Counted from the first letter of the stretch, positions 10,101 to 19,031 are shown. The stretch: DNA of 19,031 bases from Saccoglossus kowalevskii (GCF_000003605.2 NW_003142930.1:1-19031); one strand, 5' to 3'. The notes: generated by a model not told the origin, from the sequence alone. Program-made: numbers and translations.

Positions 10101-12466
10101 GTAGTAATTACTCGTTTCTTGAAATGAGATTTTAACTATATTATCTTGTTAAATTCGGCCTGTAATGGTCTGCTTCACTAAATTGAAAATATGAAAGACC
10201 TTAATTTAGGAATTCATGATTGGTATTGGTATTGGTATTTGACTATCATTTTCAGGTCAAAACGTAAAATATATTCAAAATTGTTTGGATAATTCACTTA
10301 AGTTTATTTGCCTACTTTGTTTGACATGTTTTTTTGTGTTTGTTCTCGAGGCATGACGTGGTTACGGTTTTGGGCAATTACACGTACAGTGACCCGAACA
10401 ATGTCTTCGCCCGCGACCCCTACATGGTTTATTTCTCAACAACAGAATCAGGTATTTTCTCGCTTAAATCACGTCACTTCTCTAATTGCTAACTCACAAA
10501 ATTGAACCACGCCAGCGACACTAGATTCAGTGATATGCTAATAGTTACCAATATAAAATTGTTTGCTTTGTTAACAATGTTCTAATACAATGATTAGTAG
10601 TTTAACGAAAGAAAGATTCATAATTATACAGTGGGGAATGTAACTTCTTTGTTTTTAAATAAATAGTTTATTCCAACAGTTAATACACTCAAAAAGACCA
10701 TGCACAAATCATATCAAGGAAGCAAATGGCAATGTATTCAGTTTCACCTGGTCAACTTGAATTAATTGTTATTGTTACATATATTATAAAGAAGGTTTGA
10801 AATTTTAGAATTGGAGGCCATCTTGTAAATAGGTGCTGACAGCTTGGTTTGAGCCAAACTAGTAATAACCTGTTTTATTTCAGTACTCAAACGTTTTGTA
10901 TTTGGTGCCATACACACAAGGCCAAAACATGCAGTGTCAGAAATTGATCACCTGACAAAGGTTAATGCCGACGCAAAAGAACAGTTTCAAGACGAGGTAC
11001 TTATTTCGAAAAAAAAACACGAAAAAATCAGTAACTTACTTTAACATTCTATAATACATGTTTGTCGTATTCAAAAATGATGTAATTCGTATTATGTAAC
11101 CACATGTCACGCAGTAAAATTTTGAGACATGACACGTTTCTAACATAACAAATGAAAACGTACGAAATTGGTAAAATGACCGACAGTACTGAATTCTTAA
11201 TTCGCATACTTTTGTGACCATCTACTGGGTACATCAACACAATGTATTGTAAATAGTTATTCAAGTTGTTGTTGTCTATAGAATGTCTTGATTGGTGGAG
11301 ATTACAACGCTGACTGTGCTTATGTTAAAGAGCATGATTGGAAGGAGATCAGTTACAGAACAATGCCTATTTTCACTTGGTTAATCGACGATGATGCTAA
11401 GACCAACTTAGCTCGTACGTCTTCGTGTGCATATGACAGGCAAGTAGCAGTATACCACTAGATTACATTCAAACATTAATAGCAGAATAGTAAAATCATC
11501 TAGCTGTTCTTAGTTTTTCAAGCTTTTCTGGTAAAACACAGCTAACAAGTATTTGATCCACCCCATCCCACCTCCAAATTGTAAAGTGACAGTGTTCCAA
11601 GGCACAAGATTGAGCACGGCGGAAGATATCGTATCATCCTTGTGTGATTTATAAACTCCGCCAAGTAAACAAATTTGAAAATGGATGAATACAATTTACA
11701 AGTTGTGCAGTGGGTTAATACACTTTATGTGCTGAACATTTGAAGTATGTTAATCCCAGTGTGAGTACACATTTGTCAATGCAATGTGTATGTCGTCATT
11801 CTTTGTACACAGAACACTCCCTCGGTCTATGATGGAAGTTATTTCAGTGCCGCTCCTGAAAAATAAAATTGGAGACATTACCAGCACAATTATCGTCATA
11901 TTGCAATAACATCTGTTTTGTCAATAGTTGTTGAACATATATTACTCAAGAGGTGTGATAAAGTTTGTTTAAAACTACACAGACAACCAGTTTGGTTTTA
12001 AAAAATAAACATTCCACAGATCTCTGTATTTGAATTTAAGATTACTTTGTATACGCCACATGGGACTCGTATAGAACATGTCGAAACGAGAAAACGGTGT
12101 CCTTTTAATTAACACATTCATATATATTAATTTACGTAAACCACGTTTTCTTGACAGATTAGTGACTCATGGGCAGGGGTTCAGAGATGCGTATCTACCA
12201 GGAAGTGCTAAAGTATTTTATTATGACCAAGACCTCTATGACACCCCGATGAATCGCACATTGGTATGTCGCACGCATTTATCAACATTTATCATTTTGT
12301 CGAATGTAGTTGAACGTTCATGAAGCGGCATAGTTATATAATTGGATATCTGTACTTTTGTATTTTGTATTTGATTCGCATTCATTTGTTCCAGGCATTA
12401 GCCGTGAGTGACCACTATCCAGTGGAGATGTCCATAAAGGATCCAAACCGTATCCAGCCATTGTAA
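7109..12466 (+). CDS. Deoxyribonuclease I family secreted endonuclease (8 coding exons)
   Basis: Predicted coding exons are 7109-7249, 7720-7808, 9893-9979, 10351-10451, 10884-10996, 11282-11439, 12158-12263 and 12395-12466. Their lengths sum to 867 bases, giving 288 residues plus stop, close to vertebrate DNase I (about 282). All junction phases agree. Residues 1-20 form a signal peptide (hydrophobic core IAFVILVFGAACV), so the enzyme is secreted or lumenal. By alignment with the known family, the DNA-hydrolysing and metal/phosphate-binding positions are Asn27 (WNIQKFG), Glu59 (AVQEV), Glu99 (TEQYAF), Arg127 (FARDPY), His150 (GAIHT), Asp184 and Asn186 (GGDYNADC), Asp229 (CAYDR), and Asp271-His272 (SDHYP). 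Cys189 and Cys226 match the conserved structural disulfide; the small second disulfide of DNase I is absent. N-glycosylation sequons occur at N22, N115 and N262. Departures are Cys61 where bovine enzyme has Arg41, and two extra residues between Tyr95 and Glu99. It would cleave double-stranded DNA with Ca/Mg. Whether it is nearer DNASE1 or DNASE1L3 is undecided. Confidence 0.9.
7809..9892 (+). other. Intron 2 of the DNase gene (2.08 kb)
   Basis: The donor gtaagtg follows LLKELN; the acceptor is the pyrimidine-rich attattttgcag at 9892. The intron holds a GAAT microsatellite at 7932-7976, a T/GTT-rich run near 8711-8742 and a two-copy 19-bp repeat near 8458-8493. A 62-codon open frame at 8796-8984 has no recognisable domain. 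I see no nested gene. The remaining introns are short: 470, 371, 432, 285, 718 and 131 bases. Confidence 0.8.
7932..7976. repeat. GAAT tetranucleotide microsatellite
   Basis: About eleven imperfect units of gaat/gaac/aaat within intron 2 of the DNase gene. It is ordinary simple sequence and likely polymorphic. Confidence 0.85.
10218..10240. repeat. Short ATTGGT hexanucleotide repeat
   Basis: Three to four copies of attggt in intron 3 of the DNase gene. No function is suggested. Confidence 0.7.
11440..12157 (+). other. GC-AG intron (intron 6 of the DNase gene)
   Basis: Exon 6 must end inside the Arg codon of the catalytic CAYDR motif. The only donor compatible with both phase and protein is acag|gcaagt, a GC donor that otherwise matches consensus. 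The acceptor is ttttcttgacag before attagtgac. Joining gives CAYDR-LVTHG, as expected for the family. GC-AG introns are a known minor class of U2-type introns. Confidence 0.85.
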
Positions 12467-13341
12467 CGGGGTTTATGACATCGCATTAACATCGATTCTT
12501 GCATGATTGTCAATCATTATTATATAAGACACTGCTCATGCAGTCAAATAATTAACCATGGACCAATATAATGTACACATAATCAAGTACATAGGTGATA
12601 ATACGAGTAATAAATGTAATCAATTTATGTTCTAGATTCATCATACAATATTGTTAATATATTTTAGGTGTAATGCATGTTTGTCATAAGTTAAATGACC
12701 AATCACCTCCCATATACTCTTCATAGCCATGAAGTGCCAATGACATGTGTATCCTCTATAGCTAGGCTTCACGTGATATTAATCATTGAATAAGCCAGAA
12801 TACGTTATGTCGATATATGACAGGACACGGTAGTATATATCCACATGTTAGTCATTCTAACACACATAAAACATTTGCCCTATTGCAGATAGCACACGTC
12901 ACTGTGAAGGAGCGCATAACGAGAATAAATACGATCTTGATATATACTGCGCTGTCAAACTACATATTAGATCAATTCCCGTAATCGTAAATCTTTGATT
13001 TGAAAGTAGTATGAGACATTCTGTAGTACGTGCTCAAAGTGTGTGCAAACAAACAATGTACGTAACACAGCGCTGTACACGCTACAAGGGACTCGCATCG
13101 AATACGACAACGATGCGATGACTAGCGATTTTAATAGTTTCATTGAGAACAATGTATTATAGCAAGCTAAATTCTCACTAAGATTAGTGGGTAGCAAAGA
13201 CCGCATGTACATATGGTCACGGCGTGTCACGCGAGAAAGACATAAAAAGTAAACAAAGAATGTCACGCGCCTCACAAAACGGTACCCAACACAACTAAAT
13301 AAATAAATAAGATCGTTACGAGTAAGAAACAGAAGGCCCAT
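12467..13341. other. 3' UTR and intergenic sequence, no further gene
   Basis: The region between the DNase stop codon and the LTR. The first about 150 bases are the probable 3' UTR. Beyond that, the longest open frame is 124 codons on the minus strand (12967-13341). It has no domain motif, no plausible start context, and abuts the retroelement edge, so I do not call it. Confidence 0.6.
12609..12614 (+). terminator. Candidate poly(A) signal of the DNase gene
   Basis: A canonical aataaa lies about 143 bases after the stop codon, followed within 60 bases by T/G-rich sequence suitable as a downstream element. It is the first canonical hexamer after the stop. Confidence 0.55.
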
Positions 13342-13979
13342 TGTAAGCTACCAGAGTGTCCTGTGATTAGAGCGCCACCAGTGGCAGTAATCTATTATTA
13401 GTGCGGTTCGTGTATTGCGAGAGTCTCGTGTTTTGCGAGAACCGCCATTTTTACTTTACTTGTTGTGCACTGAATTGTACGTCAAAATTACTCTACTAGA
13501 TATCCCAGCGTGGTAAGTTTAGTTACATAAATCGTTAATTATTTGAGTTGTCTACTACAAGCAGACTTATTCGAGATTATTATGAGATATTATGAGTTTA
13601 TATTTCGCGTAAATTCTGTCGAGTTTACATTCATTGCGATAGACTTCAAACTTGTGCAGTCTTTGCTGAATAGATCTCACGTTCGTCTGCAACTTATGTA
13701 AACAAGTTTAAGGTTCTCTGTTGTACCTTTTCTGGTTGAGAATACCATTTCAAATGTTGATTATTGTTAGTTGAGGTATATATATTTGAAAGTACAGTGA
13801 GAAATTCTCGTACATCCCTCGTTTTAAGAAGGGTTTTCTACGCACCATGCTTGGCCATCTAATTAAAATTTGTTGTTATGCATGGTGCACTCCTTACGAA
13901 AATTGTTATACCCTTTGAATTATTGTGATATTTCTGCATTGTATTCTTATTAGTGTTTGTTATTTTTTCTGTATTTACA
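13342..13979 (+). repeat. 5' LTR of the BEL/Pao element (right edge uncertain)
   Basis: It starts with TG at 13342. The first 183 bases (to 13524) align without gaps to 18663-18845, with 7 mismatches. Because the other LTR is interrupted, the true right edge cannot be read by comparison. I place it provisionally at tttaca ending 13979, where a CA end is followed by gtttgacc, which could be a degraded primer binding site. A 9-bp inverted repeat, gcaccatgc (13842-13850) and gcatggtgc (13880-13888), lies within. If the LTR were only about 185 bases, 13525-13980 would be untranslated leader. Confidence 0.6.
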
Positions 13980-14165
13980 GTTTGACCATCCATTCACTGT
14001 CAATTACCATTCGTTGACCACTTATTCAACAATTCATTGGTTCGCCATTTGTCAAAGGAACATTCTACCATTCTGCTGTTCATCATTCTACTAGTGAACA
14101 TTTAACCAATCATTAACTACTACTCATTGTGGCATTTGTGGTATTTAGTGATATTGTCAACAACA

Positions 14166-14195
<30 letters not shown>
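14166..14195. repeat. (ACT)10 microsatellite in the gag leader
   Basis: Ten perfect ACT units in the untranslated leader of the BEL/Pao element, within an AAC/ACT-rich stretch about 160 bases before the gag start codon. Confidence 0.9.
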
Positions 14196-14197
<2 letters not shown>

Positions 14198-14350
14198 CAG
14201 CTAACTTTAATAACAATTATCAACATAACAACAACTACCTGTAACCATTAGTGGTGAATGCGTTCAGCACAAGGGAAATATATATATAATGATTAATCTG
14301 TTAATGTTGTCATTGTATTGGCTACATTAAAAGTCAAACACGACGGAAAG

Positions 14351-15287
14351 ATGTCCGACAATAAAGATGTTAACACAGCTGCTCAAGCTAAACTGAAACG
14401 ACAGCGAGGTGTTGCAAAGGCAAATGTCACACGACTAATCAACCAAATTCATACTTCCATAGAACAGGGTCAGTCTGAAGCATTAGATCTGAAACTAATA
14501 TCGCTAGACGAAGAAGTTGGCAAATTCGTTGAGGTGCATGAACAATATCATGAAACACTCAAAGATGAAGATGACATTGATGCCTAAACATGTTATCGCA
14601 TGTCTGTGCTGCGAGATGTTCAAGACTTGCGACATTTAGCCATGAGTCTGCAGGAAGAGAGACTAAAACCACAACAGGAAGAACATTCAGAGATAGAACT
14701 CTGACATGAGAAGGAGAAAGATGAATTGAGAAAACTACTACAGTTCAAAGATGTTGAGTTACGAGAAAGTCAGCTTGGATATAGATTGGCAACTGGTTCA
14801 TCTGAGCGGTTTTCTACCCCTATCTCTTCACGAACAACTCCAGGTGACTCGTCAGTATCTCCAGTGTTTGAGTCATCCATGAGGGATATGTTGGAATTAT
14901 CCAGACAACAGTACCAGTCACATCTTGATTCTATACGACTTCCACCTGCCGATCTCATCAAGTTTGATGGAGACCCATTAAAGTACTGGCAATTCATGAG
15001 ACTGTTTTCAACCATTGTGGATAAAGAGACTGTATCAAATGAAGAGAAACTTACCAGATTGCTTCAGTACACAGTTGACCGAGCTAAAGGTGCCATTTCA
15101 CATTGTTTATGCAACCCTGATACAGCTGCTGGTTATGGGCCATGACCATACTGAGAAAGCGCTTTGGGAAGCCATATACCATTGCTCAAGCCTGAATTAA
15201 CAAAGTTCTAAATTATAAAGACATTAAAGATAACAACCAGATTTTTTTGCAGATACCCTTCGCAGTTGTAGGGACACACTTAGAGCT
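14351..15287 (+). pseudogene. BEL/Pao gag (DUF1759-like), with stops and frameshifts
   Basis: This encodes the retrotransposon's structural polyprotein start. The likely start codon is at 14351 (MSDNKDVNTAAQ), followed by a basic, helical N-terminal segment. The frame is interrupted by TAA at 14585-14587 and TGA at 14702-14704 but then continues in the same frame to 15145, so these are nonsense mutations and not separate genes. The TGA is one transition away from CGA. The motif LIKFDGDPLKYWQFM (about 14956-15000) is the conserved core of the DUF1759 Gag domain. Frame changes follow near 15140 and 15235-15245, after which the sequence rejoins the next open stretch. Glu/Gln-rich predicted coiled coil lies between the two stops. 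Confidence 0.8.
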
Positions 15288-16259
15288 ATGAAGTGTGAAG
15301 ATGAACTGAACTCGGGTAGCACGCTACGCAGTATAGTGGACAAACTACCAGATGACATAAAGAGAAGATGGTTAACGAAGAACTTTGAAATTACTGAGTC
15401 AGGACGTCTGCCTAAATTGGATGACGTATTCAAACTCGTTGAAACAGAAACAACAAGGAGATCTGATCCAGTCTTTGGAAATCTACTTACATATGATACA
15501 TCATCTAAAACCAACTCTATTCCAAACAACTTTAATACCAACCTCGTCAGCAAACCTAAGACAAGGCAGTCTTTTGCAACTTCATCGTCAACAGAAACTA
15601 AATCTACCAAAGACACTAGTATTAAATGTATAAAATGTAATGATACACATTATTTGAATCAATGTTCTGCCTTTAGAGCAATGTCAGTACCAGCACGATT
15701 GACATTTGTACGACAAAACAAACTTTGTCTTAATTGTTTCATGAAAGATCACATAAGTGAGTTTTGTACGCACAATTTGGTATGTAAGGTACCTGGATGT
15801 GGTAAAAAACACAACAGTTGGCTTCACTCTGCTTTATCAGCAAACAACAATGATCACAATAACAATTATAAAACTACCCAACTACATAAACAAGCAACTG
15901 TGAGTGCACCAGCTACTAATGATCAACCACAAGTGATTCATGTCAATTCTACTCGAAAGTCAATTGAACCTCAACAAAGCAAGATCGCGTTACCCATTAT
16001 TCCAGTTGTAGTCTCAAACCAAGACAACCAGTTGTCAATGCATGTTTTCGCTCTATTGGACAGCGGCTCCAATGGTACATTCTGCTCCAAAAGGTTGATA
16101 TCAGCCCTAAGGCTCAAAACACACAACATGAACTTTAAGCTAAGCACACTGGAGTCTAAGAATCTTAACATCGACACCCTTTCGGTGAACTTGCGAGTTG
16201 AGGATACCAAGCGTCAGAGTGGATACCTTATCAGTGGAGTACTGTGTCGTGAACGTTAG
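15288..16259 (+). pseudogene. Gag C-terminus with zinc knuckles and aspartic protease N-half
   Basis: This is a 323-codon open stretch, with homologous sequence in the same frame starting about 45 bases earlier (FADTLRSC). Residues 114-180 (nt 15627-15827) carry three Cys/His clusters: CIKCNDTHYLNQC, CLNCFMKDHISEFC (a classic CCHC) and CKVPGCGKKHNSWLH, the usual BEL/Pao knuckle array for RNA binding. A Gln/Asn/Thr-rich linker follows. Residues 258-260 (nt 16059-16067) are the catalytic DSG of an A16-type retropepsin (LLDSGSN), which would cleave the polyprotein. The reading ends at 16259 because of a frame change near 16235; protease sequence continues in another frame to about 16365. Confidence 0.85.
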
Positions 16260-16967
16260 CCTTGATAACTTAGTTTCATCAGAGGAGGTTTCCAGATGGC
16301 CTCATCTGCAAGACATTACTCATGAAATCTGCATGCCAGACGTTGATTTATCTGATGAAGTTGCTTGCTAATTGGTCTTGACCAACCCGATATACTTGCC
16401 CCTCGTGAGATATGCAGTGGGAACTCAGGGGGACCTTATGCTACTTTGACTGGTCTGGGATGGACACTCAATGGTCCAATAGCCGATGGGCTCACAACTA
16501 CATGTATTTCAGCAAACTATGTCCATTCTGACCACACTCTACGTCTTGCAGTCAAGAAGTTCTTGAAACTGGATGATCCAGCATGTATCAACGACAACCT
16601 ACTGTCAGTTACTGATAAACAAGTGATTAAGTTATGGAATGAACATTCAATTATAGATGGTGACCATTACAGTCTACCCATTCCATTCAAAGAGCATCCA
16701 CCACGTCTACCAAATAATTACGCTGTTGCAAAGCACCGTTTAGACCTGTTGGGAAAGCGCTTAGTGAAAAATCCTGATTTGAAACATAAATATGTTCAAA
16801 GTATTCAAGAGACACTACGTCATGGCTACGCGGAAGAAGTCACTGACCACTACCGACAAGATGGATATGTGTGGTATCTCCCGCATCACCCAGTATTGCA
16901 TCCCTGCAAACCAAATAAAGTTCGTATTGTTTATGATTGTTCTGCTACTTGCCAGGAACCTCATTAA
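16260..16967 (+). pseudogene. Protease C-half and RT fingers region
   Basis: From about 16235 to 16360 the protease reads in one frame (VNVSLDNLVSSEE), then shifts at about 16360 into the 200-codon open stretch starting 16365 (IGLDQPDILAPREI), which matches the DUF1758-type end of BEL proteases. A connector and the RT N-terminus follow: GYAEEVTDHYRQDGYVWYLP and then HHPVLHPCKPNKVRIVYDCS (about 16880-16943), the conserved entry to the RT palm. A one-base frame change near 16945 ends the frame at 16967 and moves the RT into the next one. Confidence 0.82.
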
Positions 16968-17728
16968 ATGACTGCATCAATCAGGGCCTAGAACTCACTA
17001 ACAAACTTATTGGGGTGTTGCTTAGATTTCGCCAAGGGCCTATTGCCATTAATGCTGACATTGAAGGCATGTTTAATCAGGTAAAAGTGCCGGTTCATGA
17101 GAGAGATGTTCTTCGTTTCCTATGGTGGAAAGAAAATGATCCTGACAAATCACCTAAACACTATCATATGACCACACATCTTTTTGGTGGAGTGTGGAGC
17201 CCCAGGGCTGCGAATTTCGCACTACAACGGGTAGCAGAAGACAATAAAAATTACTTCAGTGAGCTTACAACTATGACAGTTAAGCACAATTGCTATGTGG
17301 ATGATTGCCTTAAGTCGGTGCCTACCGAGAGCATTGCCATCAAGCTTGCAGCTGAGCTTAGGGAATTATTGGCTCGTGGAGGTTTCAAGTTCACAAAGTG
17401 GCTTAGCAATTCCAAGGAAGTAATGAAATCTATACCAACCAATGAATGGGCAAAGTCATTACACGAGCTGAATCTTGACAAAGATTATCTACCCTATTAT
17501 CGTACACTAGGTGTTTTGTGGAACATAGAAAAGGACTGCTTTACATTCGACACTAGGCCAGCTGACAAACCATTGACACAGAGAGGTGTACTAAGTATAA
17601 CCAGTTCCATCTACGACCCCTTGGGCTTTGCAGGCCCATTTGTACTTAACGCGAAAGCATTATTCCAGGAGTTATGTCATCTCAAAATAGACTGGGATAA
17701 AACCATTCCTACAGATATAGCGACTTAG
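16937..17728 (+). pseudogene. BEL/Pao reverse transcriptase, palm to connection
   Basis: This is the core polymerase of the element. GTSLNDCINQGLEL is followed by motif A NADIEGMF with its catalytic Asp at 17057, then motif B SPRAANFAL (about 17200-17226). Motif C, YVDD, lies at 17294-17305. RTLGVLWN and SIYDPLGFAGPFV (about 17606-17645) mark the connection towards RNase H, as usual in BEL/Pao. All three catalytic Asp positions are intact. The open stretch ends at TAG 17726-17728, but homology runs on in the same frame (WQRWLDAIP), so the stop is a point mutation and not the natural end. Confidence 0.9.
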
Positions 17729-18085
17729 TGGCAAAGATGGTTAGACGCCATTCCACTACTATCTGACTTGGCTATTCCAAGATGCCTGTTTCCATCTGTT
17801 CTGACAACCTCGTCAGCAATACAACTGCATCACTTCTCCGATGCTTCAGAAATAGCATATGGCGCTGTTTCATATATTAAGAGCAACGATGAATGTCGCT
17901 TAGTAATGTCAAAGAGCAGACTAGCTCCACACAAATCAACAAGTATTCCACGTTTAGAGCTACTGAGTTAGATCAACATATCAAACATCACCTAGAGATA
18001 CAAATCACCGTACATAAAAAACAATGATCAAAGATTTCAGACTTTCGTGGCAAATCGTATTGCTAAAATTCATGATCCTTCTGAC
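17729..18085 (+). pseudogene. RNase H remnant with internal deletion
   Basis: It continues the RT frame. HHFSDASEIAYGAV holds the first catalytic Asp (17840-17842) and IPRLELLS the Glu (17957-17959). After TAG at 17969-17971, [14 protein letters not shown] (about 17967-18010, another frame) is followed at once by [20 protein letters not shown] (about 18010-18070). In the family, a segment with the third catalytic acid (the WTDS-type motif) lies between these two pieces and is absent here. A small deletion therefore removed an active-site residue, and another few residues are lost after LELLS. Confidence 0.78.
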
Positions 18086-18448
18086 TCAAAGCCTTTAACG
18101 CCAAACCACTTGTTACTACTTCTTGGAGGTCCTACCTTACCTCCAGGGAATTTTATTGAGCGTGATCTTTATCGTTGACGATGGCGCCAAGTTCAACATC
18201 TTGCCGATGTTTTCTGGGCCAGGTGGCTCAAGGAGTATCTGCCAAAAACGTCAAAAATGGACTCAAACAAAGAGAAATCTCCAAGTAGGAGACCTTGTGT
18301 CAATTATGCACGAAAATACACTGCGTAACCGTTGGCCTCTAGGACTTGTTACCCCAGTGTACCCAGGAAATGACGGACTTGTTCGTACTGTTCAAATTAA
18401 AACACAAATGGGAATTATGATCGCCCTACTGCTAAAGTTTGTCTGTTA
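18086..18448 (+). pseudogene. Post-integrase C-terminal region (DUF5641-like); integrase core missing
   Basis: Directly after the RNase H tail (IAKIHD) the sequence reads [10 protein letters not shown], then [56 protein letters not shown] and finally AKVCLLE. This is the segment that in BEL/Pao follows the integrase catalytic domain. The zinc-binding and DDE domains that should lie between RNase H and this segment are absent, so a large internal deletion has its junction near 18073-18090. A TGA at about 18175 and two or more frame changes add to the decay. Without integrase the copy could not insert itself. Confidence 0.78.
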
Positions 18449-18651
18449 GAAGCCAATCTCGCATAAGAACTTACCACACAACATATTACGGACTATTACC
18501 TATTAGCGATTGTTTATATAAATGGACTTCGCTTCATTCAAATGTTTGATACATTGTAATTTCTAGTATTGTACAATATTGTACTATCGTAAACCTCAAT
18601 CACAATTGCTAAGTTTACATTTATTAATTAGTTGATGACCTTTTGGGTCAT
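18449..18651 (+). other. 3' untranslated part of the BEL/Pao element
   Basis: AT-rich non-coding sequence between the end of pol and the polypurine tract, with no open frame or motif I can support. Confidence 0.6.
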
Positions 18652-18662
18652 GGGGGCCGGAA
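18652..18662 (+). promoter_or_regulatory. Polypurine tract (plus-strand primer)
   Basis: The sequence gggggccggaa abuts the TG of the 3' LTR. Position and G/A richness are as expected for the RNase-H-resistant primer of an LTR retrotransposon, though two C interrupt it. Confidence 0.75.
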
Positions 18663-18845
18663 TGTAAGCTACCACAGTATCCTGTGGTTAGAGCGCCACC
18701 AGTGGCAGTAATCTATTATTAGTGCGGTTCGTGTATTGCGAAAGTCTCGTGTTTTGCGAGAACCGCCATTTTTATTTTACTTGTTGGGCACTGAATTGTA
18801 CGTCAAAATTACTCTACTAGATTTCCCAGCGTGGTAAGTTTAGTT
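18663..18845 (+). repeat. 3' LTR of the BEL/Pao element, interrupted
   Basis: The first 183 bases match 13342-13524 without gaps and with 7 substitutions (about 96% identity). At 18846 the match stops abruptly and a CAGGG-start sequence begins, so the LTR is interrupted or truncated here. The remainder, if present, lies beyond the window. Confidence 0.88.
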
Positions 18846-19031
18846 CAGGGCTTGAAAATTACGGTAGCCCGATCGCTCGGGCTAATGAATTTGCTTGCCG
18901 GACCATTCAGTTATGAACGTTACTAGTCTGACGGACTGCCTGAAAAAAATCACTTTTTTTAATTAATTTGTCATCTGGTTCGTGTAACAGCAGTTTTTCG
19001 GTTAAACCCATCAGTTTGGTTGCCCTAATTA
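18846..19031. mobile_element. Probable hAT-type DNA transposon end, runs off the window
   Basis: It begins cagggcttgaaaattacgg exactly where LTR similarity ends. CAGGG-type termini are characteristic of animal hAT transposons. A perfect 8-bp stem follows, tagcccga (18865-18872) and tcgggcta (18877-18884), with a 4-base loop, a subterminal palindrome. The base composition differs from the LTR. The other terminus and the 8-bp target duplication are outside the window (the bases before it are gtttagtt), so the class is inferred from the terminus only. Confidence 0.5.

Larger units (their letters stand above)
13342..18845 (+). mobile_element. Degenerate BEL/Pao LTR retrotransposon
   Basis: The element is bounded by direct repeats that both begin tgtaagctacca (13342 and 18663). 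It encodes, in order, Gag with a DUF1759-like segment, zinc knuckles, an aspartic protease, reverse transcriptase, partial RNase H and the post-integrase C-terminal region. This order and the motifs are those of BEL/Pao. A purine-rich tract (gggggccggaa, 18652-18662) immediately precedes the 3' LTR and is the expected plus-strand primer. The element is dead: gag has two in-frame stops, there are at least five frame changes, and RNase H is truncated. The integrase core is missing. It lies about 0.9 kb downstream of, and in the same orientation as, the DNase gene. The right end is interrupted by another insertion, so its full length and target duplication cannot be seen. Confidence 0.9.

Noticed and set aside
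12967-13341. 124-codon open frame on the minus strand beside the LTR
   Set aside because: No domain, signal or repeat pattern, unusual composition for a protein, and no supporting splice or promoter context. Taken as a chance frame.
13337-13341. Target-site duplication cccat of the BEL/Pao element
   Set aside because: The five bases after the visible 3' LTR match (18846-18850, caggg) do not match, and the true right end is hidden by the second insertion.
1-19031. tRNA, rRNA, CRISPR array, operon or defence-type gene cluster
   Set aside because: No cloverleaf, regular spacer array, ribosomal sequence or co-directional run of intact genes was seen. Introns and animal transposons argue against a prokaryotic context.

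Overview
This is an animal (metazoan) genomic window, most likely from an invertebrate. It is AT-rich, its one clear host gene is split by spliceosomal introns, and the rest holds relics of several animal transposon classes (LINE, Mutator-like, BEL/Pao LTR, probable hAT). The mixture fits a marine invertebrate such as a lancelet, hemichordate, echinoderm or mollusc, but I cannot name a species from the sequence.

Layout. Positions 78-845 hold the 3' end of a decayed LINE ORF2 on the minus strand, with an RT-associated zinc domain. Positions 1140-1819 hold the broken N-terminus of a Mutator-like transposase-domain protein, minus strand. Positions 1960-3600 are AT-rich and hold no gene I can support. 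Positions 3621-4912 are a minus-strand pseudogene of a repetitive invertebrate protein family that I recognise by its phrases but cannot name. Positions 5910-6071 are a 21-bp minisatellite.

The host gene runs from 7109 to 12466 on the plus strand. It is a secreted DNase I family endonuclease whose eight coding exons join in phase into 288 codons. All catalytic positions I could check are present. Exon 3 (9893-9979) carries the catalytic Glu loop and was located by phase and motif. Intron 6 has a non-canonical GC donor.

Downstream, 13342-18845 is a degenerate BEL/Pao LTR retrotransposon in the same orientation. It has gag (DUF1759-like), CCHC knuckles, an aspartic protease, RT with YVDD, a truncated RNase H and the tail that follows integrase. 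The whole integrase core is deleted. The visible 183 bp of the two LTRs differ at 7 positions. The 3' LTR is interrupted at 18845/18846 by a CAGGG-start sequence that looks like the end of a hAT DNA transposon running off the window.

The only functional gene I support is the DNase. It would act alone outside the cell or in the endolysosomal lumen, degrading DNA (digestion, clearance or defence against DNA traps). The rest is a transposon graveyard with one fairly young but internally deleted retroelement. I found no bacterial, phage, CRISPR or operon-type system and no credible new multi-gene system.
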